DNA from: an uncultured Gammaproteobacteria bacterium
GTDB lineage: Bacteria; Pseudomonadota; Gammaproteobacteria; Arenicellales; JAANXG01
Assembly (NCBI GenBank): GCA_947259705.1
Contig: CAMYNL010000009.1
Span: forward strand, 66,197-130,196
Length of the DNA: 64,000 nucleotides
Direction of reading: 5' to 3'
The position numbers and the translations under genes were made by a program. Within the stretch, counting starts at the first letter, position 1; the number at the start of each line of letters is the position of its first letter. Of this stretch, positions 26,398 to 35,034 are shown one piece after another. The notes below the pieces were generated by a model. The model was not told the DNA's origin. It made no database searches and saw only the letters and a program-made list of their open reading frames with translations.

Positions 26398-26802
26398 TCA
26401 CGGCGCCTGCCGGCGGGGAGGTGCGGCTTCCCACTCGCCGTCGGCTTGCCGGCAAATGGTTAGGGTCTGGGCCCAGGGTCCGGAATCCTTGACCTCGATG
26501 TCGTGCCGGACGGTGCGGCATTCATGCTGGTCACGCTCGAACCTGTCCAAGAGTTCCACGCTGCCCCGGTTACCGCTGTCTGCGTTGTGCCACTTCAGCC
26601 GGGTACCCACCACACGTGCGGTCATGTCCTCGCGCGCCGTGCGGGCGGCCAGATCGATATCCTTGTCGGTCAGCGGCGGCAGCATCTCGCGCCAGCCCGC
26701 CTGCCCGAAAGACGGCGGTGGAGCCAGGACCATCAGCATCGCGGCCAGGCCGGCCATCAGTCCGCGGTATCGCCCCATCGAGCCCTTGGCAGCCAAAATC
26801 AT
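26398..26802 (-). CDS. RT0821/Lpp0805-like secreted surface protein
   Basis: Small exported protein with a signal peptide (G-L-M-A-G-L-A-A-M-L-M-V-L-A-P). Its C-terminal domain has W-H-N-A-D-S-G-N-R-G-S-V, a conserved Cys near C-R-T-V-R-H-D-I-E-V and a terminal C-R-Q-A-D-G-E-W. That pattern is typical of the 16-17 kDa surface-antigen-like family, whose role is unknown but probably in the envelope. The ATG at 26802 gives 134 residues; the internal ATG at 26778, preceded by AAGG, may be the true start and gives a cleaner signal peptide. No operon partner is obvious apart from the next minus-strand gene. Confidence 0.72.
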   Translation of the reverse strand: MILAAKGSMGRYRGLMAGLAAMLMVLAPPPSFGQAGWREMLPPLTDKDIDLAARTAREDMTARVVGTRLKWHNADSGNRGSVELLDRFERDQHECRTVRHDIEVKDSGPWAQTLTICRQADGEWEAAPPRRQAP

Positions 26803-26823
26803 CTTTTCAATTCAGCCGGTGCG

Positions 26824-27102
26824 TCACTTTCGCATGAACCGCAGGATCAACAGAAACAGTAGCGAGCCCACAAATGCCGCGACCAGGTCTTCCAGGCTCA
26901 CTGACACCGAGCCGAGCCCTAAATCCAGCCCCAGCAGGCGAAACAACACGCCGCCGAGTAGCGCCCCCACCAGACCGATGCCCAGGTTGGTAAAGTGACC
27001 GAAACCCTGCCGGCTTCGTTTGACGACCAGGCCCGCCAGAGAGCCGGCGAGGGCCCCGACGATCAGCCATGTTAACCATTGACTCAAGGAGATGCTCAAC
27101 AC
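26824..27102 (-). CDS. GlsB/YeaQ/YmgE-family small membrane protein
   Basis: A 92-residue protein with three membrane helices: W-L-I-V-G-A-L-A-G-S-L-A-G, then N-L-G-I-G-L-V-G-A-L-L-G-G-V-L-F, then V-A-A-F-V-G-S-L-L-F-L-L-I-L-R. This is the transglycosylase-associated (YeaQ/YmgE) fold, often linked to envelope or general stress, although the biochemical role is unproven. The start is GTG at 27102 or TTG three bases later, behind a weak ribosome site; a longer frame upstream is GC-rich noise. It lies 21 bp upstream of the surface-protein gene on the same strand. Confidence 0.8.
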   Translation of the reverse strand: MLSISLSQWLTWLIVGALAGSLAGLVVKRSRQGFGHFTNLGIGLVGALLGGVLFRLLGLDLGLGSVSVSLEDLVAAFVGSLLFLLILRFMRK

Positions 27103-27236
27103 TTGTCCAAACCCTATGTGCCTGTTCCGGTGTCCAATGCGGCTGCCACACCGCCGGGTCCGCCTGTGACGTAGCTTGACGCGCACACTTACTGGTGAAA
27201 GCATAACACGAACCCGAACCCGGCTACCTGTCGGGC

Positions 27237-28082
27237 GTGCGGGCAACGGGAGCACTCGCTGAACAACCGTCGCAACAGTTGGAAACCGAAAACGCGCGGG
27301 CCCGCGCGCAGCGAGGTCGTGCGTTGACGTGGCCGCGCCGGCGGTTACCGATTTTGCTGTTCGCAGGCGCACTATCCCTCGCCGCCCAGGCGGAGCGGTC
27401 GCGCACCCTGGGGGTGTTCGGTGACCGCAGCCCCGAGGTCTTGTACTCGGTGCAGACCGACGAGCCTGTCATCGCCATCACCATCGACGACGGTCCGGAC
27501 GCGGCAACGACGCCCCGTCTGCTGCAACTACTCGACGCCTACGAGGCCAAGGCCACGTTCTTTCTAATCGCCGACCGTGTTCAGGGCAACGAATCGCTGG
27601 TGCGCGCGATGGTGAAGGCGGGGCACGAGATCGGCAATCACATGACCCGTGACGTGCCAAGCATCGAACTGGCGCCGGACGTGTTCGAGCAGGAACTGTT
27701 GCGCGCCGACCGCATTCTGTCTCCGTTCGCCCGGCCGCGGTGGTTTCGGCCCGGCTCAGGATGGTACGACGAGATCATGCTGGAGATCCTCGAGCGGCAC
27801 GGATACCAAGCGGCGCTGGGAACCATCTATCCCCTGGACGCCCATGTCGGCTGGTCCTGGTTCGCCCAGCGCTACATCCTTACCCTTGCCAATCCAGGAT
27901 CGGTGATCATCCTGCACGACGGCGGTGGACGCGGCGAACGCACCCTCGCCACATTGCAAGCCATACTTCCGGAGTTGATCGACGACGGATATCGGCTGGT
28001 GACGCTTTCTGAACTGGTGGGGTTCGCGACTGGCGCGCTTATCGACGACCCGCCTGACGCTGGGACCGAAGATCGGCAATAA
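27237..28082 (+). CDS. Polysaccharide deacetylase family protein (NodB homology domain)
   Basis: Metal-dependent carbohydrate esterase 4 type enzyme that removes N- or O-acetyl groups from glycans. The frame is 281 residues. An N-terminal signal-like hydrophobic stretch (L-P-I-L-L-F-A-G-A-L) is followed by the NodB domain: T-I-D-D-G-P-D-A near residue 82, the metal-binding H-E-I-G-N-H near 131, R-P-G-S-G-W-Y near 170 and I-I-L-H-D-G-G-G near 225. The first start is a GTG; a downstream TTG just before the signal sequence is plausible, so the start is uncertain. It is alone on the plus strand and probably acts in the periplasm on a glycan or peptidoglycan-related substrate. Confidence 0.87.
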   Translation: MRATGALAEQPSQQLETENARARAQRGRALTWPRRRLPILLFAGALSLAAQAERSRTLGVFGDRSPEVLYSVQTDEPVIAITIDDGPDAATTPRLLQLLDAYEAKATFFLIADRVQGNESLVRAMVKAGHEIGNHMTRDVPSIELAPDVFEQELLRADRILSPFARPRWFRPGSGWYDEIMLEILERHGYQAALGTIYPLDAHVGWSWFAQRYILTLANPGSVIILHDGGGRGERTLATLQAILPELIDDGYRLVTLSELVGFATGALIDDPPDAGTEDRQ

Positions 28083-28530
28083 TCTCCCGCGGGACTGACG
28101 CCTGGACTGTCCGGTATCTGCCCTCGGTGTCCGTTATTCCGGTGCAGGCAGCGGTCTTCTTGCCAACGGCCGTTCGGGTGTAACCGCTCGAACAGTACCC
28201 GGGCCCAAACGCTGCCTGCCGCTGCGAGATGATTGTCCGGGTACTGCAGCAGCGGACCGTCGACGCGGTGCAGGGCGGGCGTCAGCGGGTGTTGATCAAC
28301 GTCAACCGCCGTGCCGGCCCGTGGCGCTGATGAATGCGGCAGCGGCCGGCGGTTCCCGGCTGCTTTAACGGCGAGTGCTTGGCTTCGACATCGCCCTGGT
28401 GTCCGCTGCGGATGGCGTCTCGACGGGCAGCGGCGCGGTCGTGCAGCATGCCTGCTGACCGGGCGGACATTACAGTAGCGGAATATTTGTTTATACTGCC
28501 GGCGGGCATTGATGAACAGCAGGCACCGCT
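28083..28530. other. Intergenic region before the hemerythrin gene
   Basis: About 450 bp without a credible gene. Two elements were seen: TTGATCAACGTCAA at 28292-28305, an imperfect FNR-like palindrome far upstream of the hemerythrin start, and a TATACT hexamer at 28492-28497 about 35 bp before that ATG, which may be its -10. Confidence 0.35.
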
Positions 28531-28947
28531 ATGGAAAAAGTCGTCGCGTCAATCATGAGTACCGACAACTCGGCCATGCGCAACGAGCACGATGTGCAGA
28601 TTAGGCTGCTGGAGGCCATAGAGAAGGGTGCAGCCGCACAGCGGCCCGGCCATGAGTTGTCGGATCTGGTTGATCAACTCGTCGAATACACCAATGTGCA
28701 TTTTCTCTCCGAGCAGTTGTTGATGAGGATGTACGCCTACCCGGCCTATGCCGAACACGAAGACCACCATAATGAATTGCTGGACCGGATCAAGGATCTG
28801 CAGGGGACCCTGGCGGATGGCGACGAGGAACAGCTTCAGCAGATGGCGCGCTCCCTGCAGGAGTGGGTAACCGGTCATATCAAGCGCGACGACGCGCTGT
28901 TCTCACGATATCTCGAAGAAGGTGCCACCACCAGCACCGGGTGCTGA
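28531..28947 (+). CDS. Bacteriohemerythrin domain protein
   Basis: Single-domain hemerythrin of about 138 residues that reversibly binds O2 at a di-iron centre. Helix 1 has N-E-H-D (first His), and helix 2 has the spaced set H-F-L-S-E...H-E-D-H-H-N-E-L-L near residues 63-77, followed by the last His/Asp pair in H-I-K-R-D-D near 116. The order and spacing fit the H...HxxxE...HxxxH...HxxxxD signature. The first ATG (28531) is annotated; internal ATGs at 28555 and 28576 are close to the domain start and possible. Its position just upstream of an oxygen-sensitive hydrogenase operon suggests oxygen sensing, storage or protection. Confidence 0.85.
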   Translation: MEKVVASIMSTDNSAMRNEHDVQIRLLEAIEKGAAAQRPGHELSDLVDQLVEYTNVHFLSEQLLMRMYAYPAYAEHEDHHNELLDRIKDLQGTLADGDEEQLQQMARSLQEWVTGHIKRDDALFSRYLEEGATTSTGC

Positions 28948-29030
28948 TACCCGCCGCGGAGGAACAGAAGACGGCAGCGTCCGCGGCCCGGCGATAGCCA
29001 CCCGCCCCGCCGGTGGTGATGCGGCCCGGG

Positions 29031-29044
29031 TTGATCTACATCAG
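29031..29044 (+). promoter_or_regulatory. FNR/ANR-type box upstream of the hydrogenase operon
   Basis: TTGATCTACATCAG matches the FNR consensus TTGAT-N4-ATCAA at nine of ten defined bases. It lies 87 bp before the hydB ATG; a CATTAC element about 21 bp downstream of the box could be the -10 of a promoter activated in the class II arrangement. This predicts induction at low oxygen. Confidence 0.6.
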
Positions 29045-29130
29045 GGAACCCGGGAGACACATTGCATTACAGTGGCGACAATCGACAAAAAGCTTGTTGC
29101 TGTATTTGAAACCACCGGTGTGTCCATCTG

Positions 29131-30243
29131 ATGTCTAGCACGATTTCCTTTCTGGACAGCGAAAATTTCCAGGCGTTGTTGGATGGGTTGCAGTCTATGG
29201 GATATCGGTGCGTCGCCCCGGTGCCTCGCGACGGTGCAGTCGTCTACGATACCGTGACCCGCACGGACCAGTTGCCGCGAGGCGCGTCCGTCGTTCAGGA
29301 ACCGGGCAGCTACCGACTTCATCAGGGACAGCACGATCGTTATTTTGCCTGGGCCAACGGCCCCCAGGCTCTGAAACCGCAGTTATTCAAGCCGCGTCAG
29401 CAATTGTGGTCCGCGACCCGCAGCGTCGAAGGCGAACTCGAGTTCAGCGGCACCGAGGCGCGCGTCGAAAGTGTCGCCTTGATAGGGGTCCGTGCCTGCG
29501 ACCTGGCGGCGCTTTATCTGCAGGACAAGCATTTCCTCCAGAGCACGTTCGTGGACGTCCATTACCGAGCGGCGCGGGAGGGCCTGTTTGTGGTGGCCGT
29601 GCAGTGTACGCATCCCGCGTCGACCTGTTTCTGCGCCGCCAGCGGCGATGGCCCGCGCGTGGACTATGGCTACGACGTCGCACTGACTGAAATCGATGGC
29701 GGGTTCGTGCTGGAGGTGCTGAGTACGCGGGGACGGTCGCTCGCGGACTGGCTCCCCCTGCAGCCTGCGAGCAAGGCGCAACTGCACGCCGCGACAGAGG
29801 CCCTAGACGATGCCGAGGCTCAGCAGACCCGGCGTTTGCCCGGGCGCAAGCTGCGCGACGAGCTGTACGGAAAATTAGATCATCCGCGTTGGTCCCAGGT
29901 GGCGGAGCGTTGCTTGTCCTGCGGCAACTGCACCGCGGTGTGCCCCACCTGTTTCTGTCACGGAGAGGTTGATGTGGCGGAACTGGACGGCGGTCGCAGC
30001 GCGCATTTTCGGGAGTGGGATTCGTGCTTTGCGGGGCGGCATGGATATATTCATGGGCTGAACCTGCGCGATCAGACACGCGATCGCTACCGGCAGTGGC
30101 TGATCCATAAATTCGCCGGCTGGCACGACCAGTTTGGGCGGTCAGGATGCGTCGGCTGCGGGCGCTGCATTGCCTGGTGCCCGGTAGGCATCGACGTTAC
30201 CGAGGAACTGGACGCGATCTGTGGGGGTGCGGTAGATGAATGA
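29131..30243 (+). CDS. hydB: NiFe hydrogenase (group 3b) iron-sulfur subunit beta
   Basis: Electron-transfer subunit of a soluble tetrameric NAD(P)-linked hydrogenase/sulfhydrogenase. It has 370 residues. The N-terminal half resembles anaerobic sulfite reductase subunit A, including G-V-R-A-C-D-L-A-A and C-T-H-P-A-S-T-C-F-C. The C-terminal half carries two 4Fe-4S ferredoxin motifs, one starting at Cys261 (C-L-S-C-G-N-C-T-A-V-C-P) and one at Cys340 (C-V-G-C-G-R-C-I-A-W-C-P). It is the first gene of the hydBGDA set, and its stop overlaps the next ATG. The ATG has a weak ribosome site and overlaps, as TGATG, the stop of a short upstream frame of doubtful meaning. Confidence 0.9.
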   Translation: MSSTISFLDSENFQALLDGLQSMGYRCVAPVPRDGAVVYDTVTRTDQLPRGASVVQEPGSYRLHQGQHDRYFAWANGPQALKPQLFKPRQQLWSATRSVEGELEFSGTEARVESVALIGVRACDLAALYLQDKHFLQSTFVDVHYRAAREGLFVVAVQCTHPASTCFCAASGDGPRVDYGYDVALTEIDGGFVLEVLSTRGRSLADWLPLQPASKAQLHAATEALDDAEAQQTRRLPGRKLRDELYGKLDHPRWSQVAERCLSCGNCTAVCPTCFCHGEVDVAELDGGRSAHFREWDSCFAGRHGYIHGLNLRDQTRDRYRQWLIHKFAGWHDQFGRSGCVGCGRCIAWCPVGIDVTEELDAICGGAVDE

Positions 30244-31069
30244 CTGTTATCTACCGTACCAGGCCGAGGTCCTGGAGCGCATTCAGGAATCGAAGAACAT
30301 GTTTACCCTGCGCCTGCGGCTCGTCGATGCTGAGTTCCAGTCCCGCTACCACTTCGAGCCCGGGCAGTTCAACATGCTTTACCTCTACGGCGTGGGAGAG
30401 ATACCGATATCCATCGTCTCCGACCCCCGGGACGACACCATACTCGATCATACGATCCGGGTCGTCGGTCGCGTCACCCGCGGGTTCGCGGAACTGAAGG
30501 CGGGAGATCGGGTGGGCGTGCGCGGACCCTACGGCCGCGGCTGGCCGATGCGGGACGCGGAACAACGGGACGTGCTGATCATCACCGGCGGCCTGGGCTG
30601 CGCACCGGTAGTTTCAGTGATCAATTACGTGCTGCGCCGGCGCGAGCGTTTCGGCAAGCTGAACATAGTGCAGGGTGTCAAGCATTCCAGTGATCTTATC
30701 TGGCGCGAGCGCTATGACAGCTGGCGTGAGGTGCCGAACACCGCCGTATTTCTGGCGGCCGACGAGGGCGGTCCGATCTGGCCTTTCCATGTCGGCCTGG
30801 TGACCGAGTTGTTTGATCGCCTCGACTACGATCGCGATCGGGTGATGGTGATGATGTGCGGGCCAGAGGGGATGATGCGCGCCGGCGTGAAGTTGTTGCG
30901 GGAGCAAGCGGTTGCGGAGGAGGACATCTGGGTGAGCATGGAGCGGAACATGCAGTGCGCCGTGGGACATTGTGGACACTGCCAATTCGGTTCGAGCTTC
31001 GTGTGCAAGGACGGGCCGGTGTTCCGCTATTCACAGGTGAGCTGGCTGTTCGGAGAGCGGGGATTCTGA
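30236..31069 (+). CDS. hydG: NiFe hydrogenase (group 3b) FAD/NAD(P)-binding subunit gamma
   Basis: Flavoprotein subunit that exchanges electrons with NAD(P)H. It has 277 residues. The FAD domain shows Y-H-F-E-P-G-Q-F-N-M-L-Y near residue 38 and I-S-I-V-S-D near 61. The NAD domain has I-I-T-G-G-L-G-C-A-P near 117 and M-M-C-G-P-E-G-M-M near 205. A C-terminal 2Fe-2S site C-A-V-G-H-C-G-H-C with a later Cys resembles dihydroorotate dehydrogenase electron-transfer subunits. The start ATG overlaps the hydB stop by 8 bp, and the next gene begins 1 bp after its stop. The gene order and domain set are diagnostic for group 3b rather than membrane-bound uptake hydrogenases. Confidence 0.9.
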   Translation: MNDCYLPYQAEVLERIQESKNMFTLRLRLVDAEFQSRYHFEPGQFNMLYLYGVGEIPISIVSDPRDDTILDHTIRVVGRVTRGFAELKAGDRVGVRGPYGRGWPMRDAEQRDVLIITGGLGCAPVVSVINYVLRRRERFGKLNIVQGVKHSSDLIWRERYDSWREVPNTAVFLAADEGGPIWPFHVGLVTELFDRLDYDRDRVMVMMCGPEGMMRAGVKLLREQAVAEEDIWVSMERNMQCAVGHCGHCQFGSSFVCKDGPVFRYSQVSWLFGERGF

Positions 31070-31070
31070 C

Positions 31071-31847
31071 GTGAAACCAAGGATTGCGGTGCACAAGTTT
31101 GCTTCCTGCGACGGCTGCCAGCTGGCATTCCTGACCGCCGGCGAGGCGCTGCTGGACCTGGCCGGGCTGGTCGACATCGTGCATTTCGCCGAGGCCGGCC
31201 CGGTGTCACCCGATGCGGAGGTCGACATCGCCTTTATCGAAGGCAGCGTGTCGACGCCCCAGGACATAGACCGCATCCAGCGCGTCCGCGCGAACAGCCG
31301 CTGCCTGGTCACCATCGGCGTGTGCGCCACCGCCGGTGGCATCCAGGCGCTGCGCAATCTTGGTGACGGCGACGACTGGGTGGCATCTTTGTACGCCTCG
31401 CCGGAATACATCCGCAGCCTCGCGACTTCGGATGCGATCTCCCGGCATGTCAAGGTCGACCTGGAACTCTGGGGATGCCCGGTAAACAGCCGGCAACTGC
31501 TGGCGGCCGTGCGGGCGCTGCTGTTCGGTGTGACGCCGCCGGTGGATCAGGAGAAGGTGTGCGCGGAATGCAAGCGCAGCGGCGCCGTCTGCGTGATGGT
31601 GGCGCGCGGTGTTCCCTGCATGGGGCCGGTCACGCGCACTGGCTGCGGCGCTGTCTGTCCACGGTTCGGACGCGGCTGCTATGCCTGTTTCGGACCGTCG
31701 GAGAACATCAACAGCGATGCCCTGGGCGGCTGGATGCGCGGACTGGGGCTGGCGCCGGAAGGGGTGGCTCGGCGTTTCCGTTTCATAAACGCCGAAGCGG
31801 CTGAGTTTCGTGCCGCGGCGGACAAGGCCGCCGACAGCGGTAAATGA
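31071..31847 (+). CDS. hydD: NiFe hydrogenase (group 3b) small subunit delta
   Basis: Iron-sulfur small subunit that carries electrons between the NiFe site and the other subunits. It has 258 residues and starts at GTG. The proximal-cluster residues are in S-C-D-G-C-Q-L near residue 12, I-G-V-C-A-T-A-G-G near 85 and E-L-W-G-C-P-V-N near 138. The C-terminal Cys set (C-A-E-C-K, C-M-G-P-V-T-R-T-G-C-G, C-P-R-F-G-R-G-C-Y-A-C) provides two further clusters. There is no twin-arginine signal, as expected for a cytoplasmic group 3 enzyme. It sits 1 bp after hydG and 18 bp before the large subunit. Confidence 0.9.
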   Translation: MKPRIAVHKFASCDGCQLAFLTAGEALLDLAGLVDIVHFAEAGPVSPDAEVDIAFIEGSVSTPQDIDRIQRVRANSRCLVTIGVCATAGGIQALRNLGDGDDWVASLYASPEYIRSLATSDAISRHVKVDLELWGCPVNSRQLLAAVRALLFGVTPPVDQEKVCAECKRSGAVCVMVARGVPCMGPVTRTGCGAVCPRFGRGCYACFGPSENINSDALGGWMRGLGLAPEGVARRFRFINAEAAEFRAAADKAADSGK

Positions 31848-31865
31848 TCGTGGGCGGCTGCCGAC

Positions 31866-33209
31866 ATGACGGATAATCAACGGGGCGAACACCGGGAGAT
31901 GGTCATCAACGTGCCGGTGCTGGCGCGGGTGGAGGGCGAAGGCGCGCTGGATCTGCGCATCGTGTCGGGTGAACTCACGGAATGCCTGTTGCGCATCTAC
32001 GAACCGCCGCGGCTGTTCGAACGCCTGCTGGTGGGGCGGGAGTTCAACGAGGTCCCCGACGTCGTGGCGCGTATCTGCGGTATCTGTCCGGTCGCCTACC
32101 AGATGAGCGCGGTGCACGCCATCGAACAGGCGTTCGGGATTGACCCGGGACCGTGGGTTCGCGCCATGCGCCGTGTGCTCTACTGCGGGGAATGGATAGA
32201 GAGCCACGCCCTGCACATTCATCTGCTTGCGGCACCGGATTTCTTCGCTTGCGGCAGCGTCATCGAGCTGGCAGCCAAGCAGCCCGACGAGGTGCGCCGC
32301 GGACTGCGCCTGCAGGAACTCGGCAACGATCTGATCCGTCTGCTCGGCGGTCGCGCGGTGCACCCGGTGGGGGTCTGTCCCGGCGGGTTCTACCGTGCGC
32401 CGACGATCGGCGAGGTCGACACCCTGCGCAAGCGCCTGCACGACGCGCTGGCTGATGCCGAGGCATTGGTGGAATGGACCTGTTCGCTGGAGCTGCCCGT
32501 CACCAGCCAGTCGTTCAACAGTGTCGCCCTGCGCCATTCCGACGAGTACCCCATGAACCAGGGCCGCCTGGTGTCTTCAATCGGTCTCGACATCAGCATT
32601 GAAAACTACCCGGAATACTTCCGGGAAGAACACCTTGGCCATTCAACGGCGTTGTACTCCCGGCATTATCCGGACGGCGCCGCTGCCCGGGACGGCGACG
32701 GCCAAGCTTACCTCGTGGGTCCCCTGGCCAGGTTGAACCTCAACCTGGACCGTATGCCAGCCGCCGTGCGTGCGGTGACGGAGCGCTGCGGGATACAGTT
32801 TCCGACCAACAACATGTTTCATAGCATCGTCGGCAGGGCGGTGGAGATCCTCTATGCAATCCACGAAGCAGCCCGGCTGCTGGATGATTACCGCGTCCCG
32901 GTTCACCCCGCGGTGCCCGTGGTGCCCCGCGCCGGGGAGGGTTATGGCGCCACCGAAGCACCCCGGGGCCTGCTCTGGCATCACTATGAATTCGACGCCG
33001 CGGGGCACGTGCGTCAGGCCGTTATCGTGCCCCCGACCAGCCAGAATCAGGCGCTGATCGAACAGGACCTGCGAACCTCACTCGCGGAGTTCGGCCTGGA
33101 CCGCCAGGCTGACGAGTTGCGCCAGTTCGCGGAGACCGTAATCCGCAATTACGATCCCTGCATATCCTGCGCCACTCACTTCCTGCGCCTGAAGGTGAGA
33201 CGGGAGTGA
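31866..33209 (+). CDS. hydA: NiFe hydrogenase (group 3b) large catalytic subunit alpha
   Basis: Catalytic subunit for reversible H2 oxidation. It has 447 residues. Both nickel-binding motifs are complete: the N-terminal R-I-C-G-I-C-P with Cys71 and Cys74, and the C-terminal D-P-C-I-S-C-A-T-H with Cys432, Cys435 and His438. The residues after His438 (about nine) form the short C-terminal extension expected to be clipped by the maturation protease encoded next. Its subunit set indicates a bidirectional, NADP-coupled, relatively oxygen-tolerant type that can also reduce sulfur in some organisms. The stop overlaps the protease GTG (GTGA). Confidence 0.93.
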   Translation: MTDNQRGEHREMVINVPVLARVEGEGALDLRIVSGELTECLLRIYEPPRLFERLLVGREFNEVPDVVARICGICPVAYQMSAVHAIEQAFGIDPGPWVRAMRRVLYCGEWIESHALHIHLLAAPDFFACGSVIELAAKQPDEVRRGLRLQELGNDLIRLLGGRAVHPVGVCPGGFYRAPTIGEVDTLRKRLHDALADAEALVEWTCSLELPVTSQSFNSVALRHSDEYPMNQGRLVSSIGLDISIENYPEYFREEHLGHSTALYSRHYPDGAAARDGDGQAYLVGPLARLNLNLDRMPAAVRAVTERCGIQFPTNNMFHSIVGRAVEILYAIHEAARLLDDYRVPVHPAVPVVPRAGEGYGATEAPRGLLWHHYEFDAAGHVRQAVIVPPTSQNQALIEQDLRTSLAEFGLDRQADELRQFAETVIRNYDPCISCATHFLRLKVRRE

Positions 33210-33751
33210 ACGGCGTGAAGGTGATCGGTGTCGGTTCGCCGCATGGGTTCGACCGCCTGGGCTGGGAGGTCGCAGACACTCTGCGCAACCGCACCACTGC
33301 CGCTGGATGGCGGCCCGGAGAGGTCAGTATCGAGCGCTGCGAGCGGTTCGGGGCGCCGCTGCTGGCGCAGCTCAGGACCAGCAAGCGGGCGGTAATCGTG
33401 GATGCGCTGAAGACTGGCGCCCGCCCCGGTGCGCTGCTGCGCATCGCCCTCACGGAACCCGGAGGAGTACCCTGCGGACTGTCGAGCCATGGCCTCGGTC
33501 TGGCCACCACCCTGGAACTGGGCCGCGCGCTCGGGACGCTGCCGCCAGTGATCACCGTGTTGGGGATCGAGGCTGACGACGAGACCGCCGCGCCGACCGC
33601 GGACCAGGTGAACCGGCTCTGCCAGGCGCTGTGTGATGAACTCGGTTACGGCCAACATCAGCCAGGCATGGTCAGCTGTCCGGAGCCGGATAGCGAGGGG
33701 CGGCCGAGCCTCTATCATTCCGTGGCTTGCGACCGCAACGACCACCGGTAA
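33206..33751 (+). CDS. Hydrogenase maturation protease
   Basis: Endopeptidase of the HybD/HycI family that trims the large-subunit C-terminus after nickel insertion. It has 181 residues and starts at a GTG overlapping the hydA stop. The fold shows V-I-G-V-G-S-P-H-G-F-D-R-L-G near residue 6, with an Asp in the first metal-ligand region, then V-I-V-D-A at about residue 63 and L-S-S-H-G-L-G-L near 94, the three conserved nickel-sensing areas. The usual GNxxxxDDG stretch is somewhat divergent here, as is common for group 3b proteases. Its last 37 bp overlap the 3' end of the convergent permease gene. Confidence 0.85.
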   Translation: MNGVKVIGVGSPHGFDRLGWEVADTLRNRTTAAGWRPGEVSIERCERFGAPLLAQLRTSKRAVIVDALKTGARPGALLRIALTEPGGVPCGLSSHGLGLATTLELGRALGTLPPVITVLGIEADDETAAPTADQVNRLCQALCDELGYGQHQPGMVSCPEPDSEGRPSLYHSVACDRNDHR

Positions 33752-35034
33752 AGCGGTATCCCCAACAGGAAGATGCACAGCGCGGCGCCGGCGATCAGCG
33801 GTCGATAGCTGGCCGCGCTGAAGATGAGAAAGGCGCACACCGTGCAAAACAGCAGTGTCGGCGCCGGGTAGGCGGTGACCCGGTAGGGTCGGTGCAGGTC
33901 CGGGTGTTTGCGGCGCAGCACAATGACGGCGATGCTGGTGGCAAGGTAGAAGGAATAGACCGCGGGCGCGGTATACAGCAAGGTGTCGACGAACGATCCC
34001 AGCACCACGATCAGGACCAGCGCGATCGCGCCCTGCAGCAGCAGGGCGGGCACCGGCGTACCATAGCGTTGATGCCAGACGCCCAGGCTGCGTATCACCC
34101 TGTAGTCGCGACCCACCGCGTAGGAGATGCGTGCGCCGGAGAAAATGAGTCCGTTCACCGCGCCAAGCGCGGAGATACAGATCAAGCCGCTGATGTACTG
34201 ACCACCGTAATCGGGAAACACCCTCGCCACCGCGTCCGCGGCAACAGCTTCGGAATTGGCCACACCGGCATGGCCGAGCGCATACAGGAATGCCGAGTTG
34301 ACGAGCAGGTACAGCACGGTAACGGCCAGGGTCCCCGCTATCAGGGCGCGTGCGATGTTGCGGGAAGGGCTGCGCACCTCCGCCGCGACATAGGCCATTT
34401 CGTTCCAACCACCGAAGGTGAACAACACCAGGATCAGCGCCAGGCTGACCGGCAGCGGATCCACTGCAGCGGTGACCGGCTGCGCGGGCGGGGCAAGGAA
34501 GGCGAGGGCGACAATCAGCAGCAGGCCGGCCGCTTTGGCGACGGTGAGCAGGTTCTGTGTCCACTTGCTCTGGGTGACGCCCACCATGTTGACCACGGTG
34601 AGGACGATCACCGCGGTGGCGGCGTAGAGCCGGTCGTCCCAGGTTTCGGGCAGGCCCGTCCAGCCGCCCAGCATGGCACGGGCATAGATGGCGAAGGCGA
34701 AAGCCATGACAGCGATGTCCCCGGGCCGGACGATGACCAGCTGCACCCAACCGAACAGGAAACCGGCGCCGTTTCCATACGCCCGGCTGAGATAAACATA
34801 GTCACCGCCCTGCTGCGGGTAGGCGGAGGCGAGTTCGGCATAGCCCAGCGCTCCGCACAGTGTGATCAGGCCGCCCGCTGCCCACAGCAGCAGCACTCCC
34901 CACCAGACATGGCCACCACGTGCGATGTCGGGCACTGTCTGGTAGATGCCCACACCGATGATGATACCGGCGATCAGGCAGGTCGAATCGAACAGAGACA
35001 GCTTTCTGGCCGGTTGTCCGGCGGAGATTTTCAC
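33715..35034 (-). CDS. APC-family amino acid permease
   Basis: Secondary transporter of amino acids or amines with 12 predicted helices in 439 residues. It starts L-S-L-F-D-S-T-C-L-I-A-G-I-I-I-G-V-G-I, the unwound TM1 substrate-site motif of the APC fold. It continues with TM2/3 (G-G-L-I-T-L-C-G-A-L-G-Y-A-E-L) and TM6 (F-T-F-G-G-W-N-E-M-A-Y-V-A-A-E). The block G-G-D-Y-V-Y-L-S-R-A-Y-G is typical of the L-type (LAT) branch. It is convergent with the hydrogenase operon and overlaps the protease 3' end. The substrate is not predictable. Confidence 0.9.
   Translation of the reverse strand: MKISAGQPARKLSLFDSTCLIAGIIIGVGIYQTVPDIARGGHVWWGVLLLWAAGGLITLCGALGYAELASAYPQQGGDYVYLSRAYGNGAGFLFGWVQLVIVRPGDIAVMAFAFAIYARAMLGGWTGLPETWDDRLYAATAVIVLTVVNMVGVTQSKWTQNLLTVAKAAGLLLIVALAFLAPPAQPVTAAVDPLPVSLALILVLFTFGGWNEMAYVAAEVRSPSRNIARALIAGTLAVTVLYLLVNSAFLYALGHAGVANSEAVAADAVARVFPDYGGQYISGLICISALGAVNGLIFSGARISYAVGRDYRVIRSLGVWHQRYGTPVPALLLQGAIALVLIVVLGSFVDTLLYTAPAVYSFYLATSIAVIVLRRKHPDLHRPYRVTAYPAPTLLFCTVCAFLIFSAASYRPLIAGAALCIFLLGIPLYRWSLRSQATE

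Noticed and set aside
26398-26521. Possible fusion of the surface-protein gene with the cytochrome fragment into one gene
   Set aside because: A TGA at 26398-26400 separates them and the surface-protein family normally ends there.
28292-28305. Second FNR-like site, TTGATCAACGTCAA
   Set aside because: One half-site deviates from consensus and it lies about 240 bp from the hemerythrin ATG, too far for normal activation; it may be chance.
29073-29131. Possible leader peptide (GTG to TGA) overlapping the hydB ATG
   Set aside because: Only 19 codons with no ribosome site and no evident regulatory codons; the TGATG overlap alone is not enough evidence.
31206-32537. 443-codon minus-strand open frame across hydD and hydA
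   Set aside because: It is a shadow of the hydrogenase small and large subunits, whose cysteine motifs are unambiguous on the plus strand.
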